Below are positions 32,610-40,205 of a DNA stretch of 64,000 nt, piece after piece (within the stretch, counting starts at the first letter, position 1; every line of letters starts with the position of its first letter). Under the pieces are notes generated by a model that was not told the DNA's origin, searched no databases, and was given only the letters and a program-made list of their open reading frames with translations. A program made the translations under genes and the position numbers. Source of the stretch: JBIKWM01 sp044356305 (GTDB taxonomy: Bacteria > Bacteroidota > Bacteroidia > UBA10329); assembly GCA_044356305.1 (NCBI GenBank), contig JBIKWM010000001.1, forward strand, positions 310,001-374,000. The letters are read 5' to 3'.

Positions 32610-33422
32610 TCACTTCTTAACGATGCGAACCATCTCGCCCTTGGCTGTGCGAAGGATGTAAAGGCCAGGTGCGAAGGAAGAAAGGCTCACCTCTTTCACG
32701 TTCCTGTAAGCGCCCTTCTTCTGCCCGGTCATGTCATACAGCTCAACGTCTGATGCGACTGACAGCGTGACCTTATCGGTGGTCGGATTGGGGTAAACAT
32801 CGAATTTGACGGGCCTGCTCTCCTGCACACCGACAGAGAGGCACGCATCGGCTGCGTTGGGGCTGGCAAACACCGGGATGGCATTGACCATTTCACCAGT
32901 GATGGTGGTGGAAGAATACCAGCTTGTGACAAGGCTGTTGTCAGCGGTGGTGGAGCACACCACGAGTGATGCGCCCTGGCCATTGGCCAACTGTGGCCAT
33001 GCCGTGGCATCGTCATAGAACACCGAGTCGACCACTTCGCCCAACGCGGTCTTCATAACAAGGGCCTCGCCACTGTTGTTGAGCTGGGTGGCACCGCTGG
33101 TCCACTGACGGGCCGAGCCTCCGTAGAAGGCTGCGAAACGCACAGAGTCTCCGGCAATGACAAGATATCCGTTGCCCGGGATGCTCACATTGGGAGGGAA
33201 AGCATAGGTGATCCCTGCGGTGAATGTCACACCGTCCATGCTCACGGCAGAACCGCTCGTGTTGTACAGTTCGATGAACTCAAGCGTGTCGTTGCCCGAC
33301 TCCGGTGGGTTGTACATGATCTCGGTGATCATCACCGGGGGAATGTTGCCTCCCATCTGGCCCGGTTGGGCAAATGCCAGGGCCGGCAGGGCCAGGATGG
33401 CAAGGGTAATGGTCTTTCTCAT
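32610..33422 (-). CDS. LTD-domain T9SS protein (270 aa)
   Basis: MRKTITLAILALPALAFAQ is the signal peptide, which fixes the start. The LTD domain covers about 30-150 (PVMITEIMYNPPESGNDTLE, FIELYNTSGSAVSMDGV, GNGYLVIAGDS) followed by DSVFYDDATAWPQLANGQGA and NAADACLSVG, and a T9SS type A tail (FDVYPNPTTDKVTLSVASD, APGLYILRTAKGEMVRIVKK). Together with four other LTD proteins in the neighbourhood this is an unusual local concentration of the domain. No enzymatic motif is visible. Confidence 0.9.
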   Translation of the reverse strand: MRKTITLAILALPALAFAQPGQMGGNIPPVMITEIMYNPPESGNDTLEFIELYNTSGSAVSMDGVTFTAGITYAFPPNVSIPGNGYLVIAGDSVRFAAFYGGSARQWTSGATQLNNSGEALVMKTALGEVVDSVFYDDATAWPQLANGQGASLVVCSTTADNSLVTSWYSSTTITGEMVNAIPVFASPNAADACLSVGVQESRPVKFDVYPNPTTDKVTLSVASDVELYDMTGQKKGAYRNVKEVSLSSFAPGLYILRTAKGEMVRIVKK

Positions 33423-33500
33423 TGTTGCAGGTATATCAATGGCCACAAAAGTGGCTACGGAAACAGGGTATGAATGTTAAACAAGTGTGAAATGGCTCTC

Positions 33501-34280
33501 TCAGCGCATGAATTTGCGAACTACCACGCCATTGGCACCCTGATAGCGGGCCACATAGATGCCGCGGCCGAGGTCAGCGAAATTCACGGTCACCTCGCCA
33601 TCCTGAGCCACGGTGCTGCGCACGGCACAGCGGCCCGACATGTCGAAGAGCTCTACCACACCGCCCTTTTTGGCACCGGTCACCATCAGGTTCTCGCGGC
33701 CCGGCACCATGCGCACAGCGTCTGATGAAGCCTGATCGATGCCTGTGGCCAGATCGAAGTGAACGATGAAACGGTTGGCGTTATCGCTCAGCGCACTGGT
33801 GAACACATACGATGAATCGACATTCAGGTCCTGCATGGTCTGTGTCTGCATGTCCTCCAGGATGATCCCCACATTGCTCGCAAAGGTCCAATGGCGGGTG
33901 GCCTCAAGCGTGTAGGTGCCTGCGGTGCCGATATAGAAACCCATGGGCACATCGTACGGGCCTGTGAGCAGTGGAAGGGCATTGATCTGCATGCGGTTCT
34001 CGCCCGGAGGCAGCGGGTTGCCTGCCACAACAGCCGTGTAAATGTGCGGCTGGTTGGTATTGCCCAGGATCATGGTGGCCTCGCAGCAGTCGTCCCATCC
34101 GGCAGTGATCACCGAGTTAGGGTCCCACACCGCGGCATCGTTGAAGTAGATCATGGTGTTGTGCGAGAAACTGTTCCCCGTGAGCAGGAAGTAGATCTCG
34201 TAGTCACCGTACTCGGGCACTTGGGCAAATGCCGAGGTGGTGAGCAGGCCGGCCGAGAGCAGAGCGTAGACTTTCTTCAT
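33501..34280 (-). CDS. T9SS-secreted protein of unknown function (259 aa)
   Basis: Signal peptide MKKVYALLSAGLLTTSAFAQ, then a beta-rich domain (YGDYEIYFLLTGNSFSHNTM, TAGWDDCCEATMILGN with a Cys pair, YDVPMGFYIGTAGTYTLEAT) and a T9SS type A tail (GVVELFDMSGRCAVRSTV, ADLGRGIYVARYQGANG). The domain resembles those seen in T9SS cargo with cell-surface roles, but I recognise no named family. The frame extends upstream to 34385 and would overlap the tRNA gene, so the internal start was chosen. Confidence 0.85.
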   Translation of the reverse strand: MKKVYALLSAGLLTTSAFAQVPEYGDYEIYFLLTGNSFSHNTMIYFNDAAVWDPNSVITAGWDDCCEATMILGNTNQPHIYTAVVAGNPLPPGENRMQINALPLLTGPYDVPMGFYIGTAGTYTLEATRHWTFASNVGIILEDMQTQTMQDLNVDSSYVFTSALSDNANRFIVHFDLATGIDQASSDAVRMVPGRENLMVTGAKKGGVVELFDMSGRCAVRSTVAQDGEVTVNFADLGRGIYVARYQGANGVVVRKFMR

Positions 34281-34363
34281 GTTGTATGTTGTTGATGCAG
34301 ACCGCGAAGGTGGCGAATTTCCATGAATCTGACATGGCCTATATGCCCAAAACGGGAAGAGAG

Positions 34364-34371
34364 TATATTTG
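34364..34371 (+). promoter_or_regulatory. -7 promoter element TATATTTG of tRNA-Leu
   Basis: Perfect TAnnTTTG, 12 nt before the mature tRNA. Confidence 0.7.
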
Positions 34372-34383
34372 CGCCCCCTATTC

Positions 34384-34465
34384 ACCCAGGTGGCGGAACT
34401 GGTAGACGCGCACGTTTCAGGGGCGTGTGCCGCAAGGCGTAAGGGTTCGATTCCCTTTCTGGGTA
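34384..34465 (+). tRNA. tRNA-Leu (CAG)
   Basis: An 82-nt class II tRNA. The acceptor stem is ACCCAGG with TCTGGGT (one G-T pair) and discriminator A. The D arm reads TGGCGGAACTGGTAGACGC; the anticodon stem CACGT/GCGTG carries the loop TTCAGGG, giving anticodon CAG (reads CUG). A variable arm TGCCGCAAGGCGT and the T arm AAGGGTTCGATTCCCTT complete it. CCA is not encoded (ACCT follows), so it must be added enzymatically. It sits alone, flanked by its own promoter-like element and terminator. Confidence 0.95.
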
Positions 34466-34475
34466 CCTGATCTGA

Positions 34476-34500
34476 GGGCTGTCGAAAGACGGCCCTTTTT
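34476..34500 (+). terminator. Terminator of tRNA-Leu
   Basis: GGGCTGTC-GAAA-GACGGCCC followed by five T; it ends at the stop codon of the converging phosphatase gene. Confidence 0.85.
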
Positions 34501-35993
34501 CATTCTGCCTTGGCCGATGAGTGCGGCACGCGGAAGGACGATATCACCTCGTTGTCCTCGTCAATGATGCTCATCTCCACATACTTCCTTCCCACAATGG
34601 TCACCTTGCCGAAGGCGTTCCTGTTATTCTTGTTATGCAGTCCGTTGCCGCCCTGGTTCCATATCCTGTCCATGTCGTACAGGCGGCTCACGTTGCCTAT
34701 CACCCTTAAATAATAGGACAGCTCGGTGCTCGATACGCTCAGGCCGCTGGCGTTCATCTCGGGCAGGCCTGCATTGGTGCCATCGTCCATCACGTTGTGG
34801 TGGGTGTCGCCACTTATCACCACCACATCCTTTATCCCGTTCCGGCTCAGGTACTGCATAAAGTCATCGCGCTCTTCGGCATAGGCGCACCAATATTGGG
34901 CGAAGCCCCACGCCATGTGAAAACCGTACCACCCGCCCCAGTTCCATTTCTGTATGCGTATGCCTGCATCTATAAGGGTCTTCAGCGCCCCATTGAGCGG
35001 CACTCCGCTCACAATGAACTTCCAGTCGGCCTTTGATGTGCTTATCTCCTGCTTGAGCCAGTCCATCTGCTTCCTCCCGAACAGGGCATAGCCGGGCGGG
35101 GGATCGAAACTCCACCGGTTGCGCTTCGCATCGTAGCGGAAGGCGTCCATGTTGGGCCTGTCCTTGGCGCTGTTGCGGTCTATCACAAAAAAGTCGGCAT
35201 TGCCGAACGAGAAGCGGTGGTAGATGCCCTCGCTGGTGTCGGGCAGCGGGTAGTGCGGGAAATACTCGTGGTAGCCATGTATCACATTGCGCCTCCATTG
35301 GGGCGGGAAGGGCGGGGCCATCATCTCGTTATACACTTTGCCCTTCCGTTTTGAGCTGCGCATGTCGTTCTTGCAGTTCCGGCCCCCGCTGCCGCCCACA
35401 TAGTCGTTGTCATCGTGCATGTAGTCGATGGGGATGGAGAGCAACATCGTATCCATGCGTTTCTCGCTGTACCGCCTGCGGTAGGCCAGGGCCACCCCAG
35501 CCATGTACTTGCTGTAGTCGGGGGCTATCTGGTAGTCGGGATAGGTGAAATCGCCCGTGTGCATCAGGAAGTACGGCCTGTGCTGGGGCATCACATCAAA
35601 CACCTTCATGTTCTCGGTCTCTTGGCACGAGCCTGTGACGAACACCAACGTGTCGCCCTTGCCCGGCTCGGGAAAGGTGCGGAAGCTGCCCGCCACCGAG
35701 TCGGTGCCCTGTTCCACAATGAGCAGGTAGCGGTAGCGGGTGTCGGGCCTCAGGCGGTCCAGCTCCACGATCACCGAGGTGTCGCGCTCGGCCACGGTGC
35801 GGCCCAGAAACACACTGGCCACAGCCCTGTCGTGCATAGGCAGCACCTGTAGGGTGACCATGGCCGGCCTGTCGGTGCGCACATACATGCGGGCCGAGGT
35901 GTGGGTCATGGCCCCCGTCACGGGGCCGTGGGTGACGCGCTGCGCCATGCCCGCTATCGGGACAAGCAACAGGAGCAGGAAGAGATGGGGCAT
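34500..35993 (-). CDS. PhoD-like alkaline phosphatase/phosphodiesterase
   Basis: A 497-residue exported metallophosphoesterase. Signal peptide MPHLFLLLLLVPIAGMAQ; a start at 36011 would add six residues. N-terminal Fn3-like PhoD domain (about 20-120: GAMTHTSARMYVRTDRPA, RPDTRYRYLLIVE) is followed by the catalytic domain: FVTGSCQE (the Cys and nearby residues coordinate Fe in PhoD), MHTGDFTYPDY, DYMHDDNDYVGG, VSGVPLN and VVISGDTHHNVM. These residues match the Fe/Ca-dependent PhoD phosphatases that act on phosphomonoesters and phosphodiesters outside the cytoplasm. It would fit with the nearby endonuclease and porin O/P in phosphate scavenging; no Pho box was identified. Confidence 0.9.
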   Translation of the reverse strand: MPHLFLLLLLVPIAGMAQRVTHGPVTGAMTHTSARMYVRTDRPAMVTLQVLPMHDRAVASVFLGRTVAERDTSVIVELDRLRPDTRYRYLLIVEQGTDSVAGSFRTFPEPGKGDTLVFVTGSCQETENMKVFDVMPQHRPYFLMHTGDFTYPDYQIAPDYSKYMAGVALAYRRRYSEKRMDTMLLSIPIDYMHDDNDYVGGSGGRNCKNDMRSSKRKGKVYNEMMAPPFPPQWRRNVIHGYHEYFPHYPLPDTSEGIYHRFSFGNADFFVIDRNSAKDRPNMDAFRYDAKRNRWSFDPPPGYALFGRKQMDWLKQEISTSKADWKFIVSGVPLNGALKTLIDAGIRIQKWNWGGWYGFHMAWGFAQYWCAYAEERDDFMQYLSRNGIKDVVVISGDTHHNVMDDGTNAGLPEMNASGLSVSSTELSYYLRVIGNVSRLYDMDRIWNQGGNGLHNKNNRNAFGKVTIVGRKYVEMSIIDEDNEVISSFRVPHSSAKAE

Positions 35994-35996
35994 GTG

Positions 35997-36004
35997 CAAA
36001 TATG
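35997..36004 (-). promoter_or_regulatory. Possible -7 element of phosphatase gene (7 of 8)
   Basis: CATATTTG on the minus strand, only 3 nt before the preferred ATG. Confidence 0.35.
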
Positions 36005-36119
36005 TGGTCATTAGCTGCCCGGCCCACAGCGCCAATGCAGCATCAGCGTCTCATTCCCTTTGGGGTAAATGCCCCGTGGCTGAGGCGGCACAGGCAGGCA
36101 CGATGTGCGCAACAGGGCC

Positions 36120-36848
36120 TTACCCGTTGTCGGCCCCGTCAGGTGCCGCATCATCGGTTGCCGCCCTGGCCTTTTTCCTTGCGCGCGACACCCCCCTGTA
36201 CGGCTGATAGAGGGCGGCCCGCTCGGCATCGTTGGCCCATACCACCTGCGCGCAGATGCTCAGCGTGCCCATGCGCTCCCACACACGGTTCAGCAGCTCC
36301 ACACGGTCGTGGCGCCTCACCTTCCGGTCGGCCTTGGCCGACTCCTGCAGGCCGTTGCGCTCGCTCAGCTCGGTGGCCAGCGCACTCAGCTGGTCTATGG
36401 CGGCCTGGGTGTAGCCTTTGCTCAGCAGGGCCGGCCTGTAGTCGGGGTGCTGCGCCATGCCGTGCGCCAGCTCCAGCGCCTCGGCCAGCTCCAGCACCTT
36501 GGCGCGGGCACCGGGCCATCGGTCCTGCCCAAAGGCACGCTGCCGGGCCACATCATCGGGCCAGGCCAGTGCCGCATAGCCCGCAAGCTGCCTCAGCTGG
36601 GCATAGCCCTGTGCCATGGCGGTGCGCAGGTCAGAGGTGATGACGCGGCTGTCGAGCTGCGTGCTCCTATCGGTAGGGAACCCGTCTGCCGCGTCCATGT
36701 CCGACTCGAATGCCGCCAGCCACGCAGCATCTACCCAAGGGAAACGCGCTGTGAAATCGGCCAACTGGTCGCTCAGCATGCTGGCGCACACGTTGGCGCG
36801 CTCCAGCATGGTCACATCGGCCATGGTGTATGCCCTTCTTGCTGCCAT
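36120..36848 (-). CDS. Unknown all-alpha protein (242 aa)
   Basis: A soluble, Ala- and Arg-rich, helical protein without signal peptide. It starts MAARRAYTMADVTMLERANV, contains TDRSTQLDSRVITSDLRTAM in the middle, GYTQAAIDQLSALATELSER followed by a basic helix (KADRKVRRHDRVELLNRVWE), and ends in a basic, disordered tail (RARKKARAATDDAAPDGADN). I do not recognise the family. It is isolated, with a TATCTTCG promoter-like element in front and the AT-rich island beyond. Confidence 0.75.
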   Translation of the reverse strand: MAARRAYTMADVTMLERANVCASMLSDQLADFTARFPWVDAAWLAAFESDMDAADGFPTDRSTQLDSRVITSDLRTAMAQGYAQLRQLAGYAALAWPDDVARQRAFGQDRWPGARAKVLELAEALELAHGMAQHPDYRPALLSKGYTQAAIDQLSALATELSERNGLQESAKADRKVRRHDRVELLNRVWERMGTLSICAQVVWANDAERAALYQPYRGVSRARKKARAATDDAAPDGADNG

Positions 36849-36877
36849 ATCAGTCCTGCTTCTAAATCAATTCGCCA

Positions 36878-36885
36878 CGAAGATA
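36878..36885 (-). promoter_or_regulatory. -7 promoter element TATCTTCG
   Basis: TAnnTTCG-type element 29 nt upstream of the helical protein gene on the minus strand. Confidence 0.4.
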
Positions 36886-36904
36886 GTTCAACTCCCTCAC
36901 ACGA

Positions 36905-37145
36905 TATCTCTAGGCATATGTCTGGTGATGTGAGCTATTATGATATCGATACACATCATTCACATATGCTTCATCAGCTTTATGATCCCTCATTCATCTA
37001 TTCATATGATCATTATAACTTGTTTGATATATCATCAGACCATACCATGTATTCAGATGAATTACATGATTTGTCATTTGATGATATACTCCTATCATCT
37101 GAACAGACATGTCTATTCTCATGATACTTCATTGCATCATCTAGT
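36905..37145. other. AT-rich island packed with TCAT/ATGA words
   Basis: No convincing gene lies here. Two lines counted by hand are 32% and 30% GC. By eye I count about 19 TCAT or ATGA tetramers in some 230 bp, including palindromes such as TCATATGA and GATATATC. Several plus-strand frames stay open across it and would encode His-, Asp-, Ser- and Tyr-rich sequence, which I take as a by-product of the words. Its origin could be foreign DNA, a degenerate repeat or a protein-binding region. Confidence 0.6.
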
Positions 37146-37224
37146 GGGTTTGTAACATCAGCAGAACGGATAGCCGCAGCATCTGAACGGCATAGATTAA
37201 GATATGAGCTCGAAGGACCTTAGC

Positions 37225-37290
37225 CTATATGGCCTCCATTTGGGTAGAAGGGCAAAGCCACGAGATATTCTCGTCCAATAGAAAGCGCAT
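37225..37290 (-). pseudogene. Truncated DUF5615 PIN-like toxin remnant
   Basis: Three bases after the DUF433 stop codon a 21-codon frame starts MRFLLDENISW, the N-terminal signature of DUF5615 PIN-like toxins (with the first catalytic Asp in LLDEN). It then departs from the family and stops. One base later in frame the sequence reads ALLPKWRPYRLRSFE, which looks more like a continuation, so a small frameshift plus loss of the remaining 80 or so residues is likely. This gene is too short to have activity. Confidence 0.6.
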
Positions 37291-37293
37291 GGC

Positions 37294-37521
37294 TCAGGCG
37301 GCCAAAAGGCGAGTGTACGACTCGCGGTGTGCGGCAAACGCCAGCGCAGCCCGGATGTGATCCTCGCGGAGTGAGGGATAATCCTCCAGAATCTCGGGGA
37401 TGCTCATGCCCGATGCCATCCATTGAAGGATGTCCACCACCGCGATGCGCGTGCCCTTGATGCAGGGCTTGCCGAACCGGATGGAAGGATTGATGGTGAT
37501 GTGCTTGAGAAGTTCTTCCAT
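37294..37521 (-). CDS. DUF433 antitoxin-like protein
   Basis: A 75-residue DUF433 protein, a winged-helix-like family usually paired as antitoxin or regulator with a DUF5615 toxin. ITINPSIRFGKPCIKGTRIA with VVDILQWMASGMSIPEILED followed by YPSLREDHIRAALAFAA is a textbook match over the full length. Its partner just downstream is reduced to a stub, so the antitoxin now stands without a functional toxin. A perfect TACCTTTG element precedes it by 22 nt. Confidence 0.93.
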   Translation of the reverse strand: MEELLKHITINPSIRFGKPCIKGTRIAVVDILQWMASGMSIPEILEDYPSLREDHIRAALAFAAHRESYTRLLAA

Positions 37522-37543
37522 TACTCGGGAGCTTTCAATACTT

Positions 37544-37551
37544 CAAAGGTA
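37544..37551 (-). promoter_or_regulatory. -7 promoter element TACCTTTG
   Basis: Perfect TAnnTTTG on the minus strand upstream of the DUF433 gene, lying just beyond the glyS stop codon. Confidence 0.55.
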
Positions 37552-37561
37552 GAGCACTCCT

Positions 37562-39103
37562 TTATGAATCTAGCCGCTCCAGCACCTTCCTCACGCCCAC
37601 CTTCTCTTCTACAATTGAGGATAAACGACTGATCGGCACCCGCTCCTGTTTCATGGTGTCCCTATCGCGCAGCGTAACGGCATTGTCAGTCAGGGTGTCG
37701 TGGTCGATGGTGATGCAATAGGGCGTGCCGATGGCATCGTGCCTGCGGTAGCGTTTGCCGATGCTGTCCTTGTCCTCGTACACCACGTTGTGGTCGAAAC
37801 GGAGCTGGTTGAATATCTCCATGGCCTTCTCGGGCAGGCCGTCCTTCTTCACCAGCGGCAGGATCGCAAGTTTGATGGGGGCCAGGAAGGGCGGCAGGGC
37901 CAGCACGGTGCGCTCGGTGCCGTCCTCTAATTTTTCCTCTTTGAATGAGGATGAAAGCACAGCCAGGAACGTGCGGTCCAGCCCGATGCTGGTCTCCACC
38001 ACGTAGGGCACGTAGCTCTCGTTGAGCTCGGGGTCGAAGTATTGCAGCTTCTTGCCGCTGTACTTCTCGTGCTGGCTGAGGTCGAAATCGGTGCGGGAGT
38101 GGATGCCCTCCAGCTCCTTGAAGCCGAACGGGAAGTTGAACTCAATATCAAAGGCCGCATTGGCGTAATGCGCCAGCTTGTCGTGCTCGTGGAAGCGGTA
38201 GTTCTGCTCGCCCAGGCCCATGGCGTGGTGCCACGCAAGGCGTTTCTGCTTCCATTTCTCAAACCAGTCCAATTCGGTTCCGGGCTTCACGAAGAACTGC
38301 ATCTCCATCTGCTCAAACTCGCGCATACGGAAAATGAACTGCCGCGCCACGATCTCGTTGCGGAACGCCTTGCCCGTCTGCGCAATGCCGAAGGGGATCT
38401 TCATCCGCCCCGATTTCTGCACGTTGAGGTAGTTGACAAAGATGCCCTGGGCCGTCTCGGGGCGCAGGTAGATGGTGCTGGCACCTTCGGCCATGGCGCC
38501 CATCTCGGTGGCGAACATCAGGTTGAACTGCCGCACCTCGGTCCAGTTCTTCGACCCGCTTATGGGGCACACGATGCCGAGGTCGATGATGATCTGGCGT
38601 ACCTCGGCCAGGTCGTTGGCCTCAAGGGCTTTCACAAATCGGGTGCGGATGGCCTCTTTCTCGTCCAGATAGCCTTTCACGCGCGGATTGGTGGTGCGAT
38701 ACAGGGCCTCATCAAAATTCTCGAATCGGGCCTTGGCCTTCTCCACCTCCTTGTCGGCCTTGGCATCGAGCTTGGCCATGGCATCCTCAATGAGCACATC
38801 GGCACGGTAGCGCTTCTTGCTGTCCTTGTTGTCGATGAGGGGGTCGTTGAAGGCGTCCACGTGGCCGCTGGCCTTCCATGTGGTGGGATGCATGAAGATG
38901 GCAGCATCGAGGCCCACGATGTTGTCGTTGAGCTGCACCATGGCCTTCCACCAGAAATCGCGGATGTTGCGCTTGAGCTCAACGCCCAGCTGGCCGTAGT
39001 CGTAGGTGGCACTCAGGCCGTCATAGATCTCGCTGCTGGGGAATATGAATCCGTACTCCTTGCTGTGGCCGATAATGGCCTTGAAATGCTCTTCGCTGGT
39101 CAT
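37562..39103 (-). CDS. glyS: Glycyl-tRNA synthetase (dimeric, eukaryote-like)
   Basis: A 513-residue class II synthetase that charges tRNA-Gly with glycine. It is the alpha2 single-chain form, not the alpha2beta2 GlyQ/GlyS type. IIGHSKEYGFIFPSSEIYDG and YDYGQLGVELKRNIRDFWW open the protein; class II motif 2 is in FRNEIVARQFIFRMREFEQME, the glycine pocket in LNLMFATEMG and LRPETAQGIFVNY, and motif 3 in SIGLDRTFLAVL. The C-terminal anticodon-binding domain is in LAPIKLAILPLVKKDG and RYRRHDAIGTPYCIT. A perfect promoter element lies 25 nt upstream. Confidence 0.98.
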   Translation of the reverse strand: MTSEEHFKAIIGHSKEYGFIFPSSEIYDGLSATYDYGQLGVELKRNIRDFWWKAMVQLNDNIVGLDAAIFMHPTTWKASGHVDAFNDPLIDNKDSKKRYRADVLIEDAMAKLDAKADKEVEKAKARFENFDEALYRTTNPRVKGYLDEKEAIRTRFVKALEANDLAEVRQIIIDLGIVCPISGSKNWTEVRQFNLMFATEMGAMAEGASTIYLRPETAQGIFVNYLNVQKSGRMKIPFGIAQTGKAFRNEIVARQFIFRMREFEQMEMQFFVKPGTELDWFEKWKQKRLAWHHAMGLGEQNYRFHEHDKLAHYANAAFDIEFNFPFGFKELEGIHSRTDFDLSQHEKYSGKKLQYFDPELNESYVPYVVETSIGLDRTFLAVLSSSFKEEKLEDGTERTVLALPPFLAPIKLAILPLVKKDGLPEKAMEIFNQLRFDHNVVYEDKDSIGKRYRRHDAIGTPYCITIDHDTLTDNAVTLRDRDTMKQERVPISRLSSIVEEKVGVRKVLERLDS

Positions 39104-39128
39104 GTTCTCTGGTGAAAAATGAGGGGCG

Positions 39129-39136
39129 CAAAGCTA
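39129..39136 (-). promoter_or_regulatory. -7 promoter element TAGCTTTG of glyS
   Basis: Perfect TAnnTTTG on the minus strand, 25 nt before the glyS ATG. The rest of the roughly 200 bp between glyS and the NAD kinase gene shows no other feature. Confidence 0.65.
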
Positions 39137-39335
39137 AGTTCATCAAATAGAGACAGAGGGCCTGGGCCGTTTGTGGAAATATGCCACCCGATGTACCTGG
39201 CCTTTGCAGTTCATCTTGGGTTGATCGGACTCCATTACCAAGAACTGATCAAGGAATCACATTCCCGACCCATAAACCGCCCGCTTCAATCCGGTGGTCG
39301 GGATTGATGTTCGGAATCGGATATTTGAACCTGCA

Positions 39336-40199
39336 ATGAGGATAGTCGTTCACGGCCGCACACGCGATGACTCGGCCCATCTGGCCCCGCTGATAATGCG
39401 CATAGCCGACACGCTGCGGCCCGAAGTGCTGCGGCTCTCGGAGGCCATGGCCCTTTTGGCGACCCGTATGGGAATGGCCACCGCCACCGAGGCCGAGGTG
39501 CGGTCTGAAGGCTTCGACATGCTCATCAGCCTTGGTGGCGATGGCACCATGCTCGAGGCCGCCCGTATGGTGGGCAGCAGCGGCACGCCCATACTGGGCA
39601 TCAACCTGGGCCGGCTGGGTTTCCTCACCGCTGCCTCGGCCGAAAGGCTCGATGAGTCTCTGGCATGCGTAAGGGCAGGGACCTGCCGCACCGAACTGCG
39701 TGGGCTGGTTTGCCTCGACACGGACGAAGGCCTGTTCGGTGATTCAAACTTCGCCCTGAATGAATTGAGCGTGCACAAGAGCACCTCGGCAGCAATGACC
39801 GTGGTGGAGGCTTACCTGAACGGGCGGTATCTGAGCACCTATTGGGCCGATGGGCTGATCGTCAGCACACCTACCGGAAGCACCGGCTACAGCCTTAGCG
39901 CTGGCGGCCCCATTGTGGCGCCTGAAAGCAGACAACTGATCATCACACCCATTGCTCCGCACAACCTGAATGTGCGGCCGCTGGTGATCCCCGACAATGT
40001 GGAACTGGAACTGCGCCTGCGCCCCAGCGGCATGGATGTGCTGGTGGCCCTCGACTCGCGCAGCATGGCGGTGCCCGACCACACCGTGCTGCGGCTGCGT
40101 AGGGCCCCATTCAGCACCGGGTTGGTGCGCCTGCCCGATGACGACTATTATAAGACCCTGCGCGACAAGCTGATGTGGGGTCGCGACCTGAGGAACTGA
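39336..40199 (+). CDS. nadK: NAD kinase
   Basis: NAD kinase phosphorylates NAD+ to NADP+ with ATP or polyphosphate. The 287-residue length fits. SLGGDGTMLEAARM (GGDGT loop at about residue 67-71), GINLGRLGFLTA, NFALNELSVHKSTSAAM and DGLIVSTPTGSTGYSLSAGG are the diagnostic motifs; the last binds NAD. The ATG at 39336 gives the usual N-terminus MRIVVHGR and removes 14 unrelated residues. GATATTTG (7 of 8 to the -7 consensus) lies 8 nt before it. The gene converges with the response regulator gene 6 bp away. Confidence 0.97.
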   Translation: MRIVVHGRTRDDSAHLAPLIMRIADTLRPEVLRLSEAMALLATRMGMATATEAEVRSEGFDMLISLGGDGTMLEAARMVGSSGTPILGINLGRLGFLTAASAERLDESLACVRAGTCRTELRGLVCLDTDEGLFGDSNFALNELSVHKSTSAAMTVVEAYLNGRYLSTYWADGLIVSTPTGSTGYSLSAGGPIVAPESRQLIITPIAPHNLNVRPLVIPDNVELELRLRPSGMDVLVALDSRSMAVPDHTVLRLRRAPFSTGLVRLPDDDYYKTLRDKLMWGRDLRN

Positions 40200-40205
40200 G
40201 GCTGC

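Noticed and set aside
34281..34385. N-terminal extension of the T9SS protein up to 34385
   Set aside because: It would overlap the tRNA gene and its promoter and would destroy the signal peptide.
36105..37124. Plus-strand 339-codon frame across the helical gene and the AT island
   Set aside because: First two thirds mirror the minus-strand helical gene, the rest is low-complexity His/Asp/Ser sequence caused by TCAT/ATGA words.
36905..37145. Replication origin
   Set aside because: AT-rich, but I see no TTATNCACA-type DnaA boxes and no dnaA, dnaN, gidA or partition genes nearby.
38042..39115. Long plus-strand frame opposite glyS
   Set aside because: Shadow of the well-conserved glyS coding sequence; product resembles no family.
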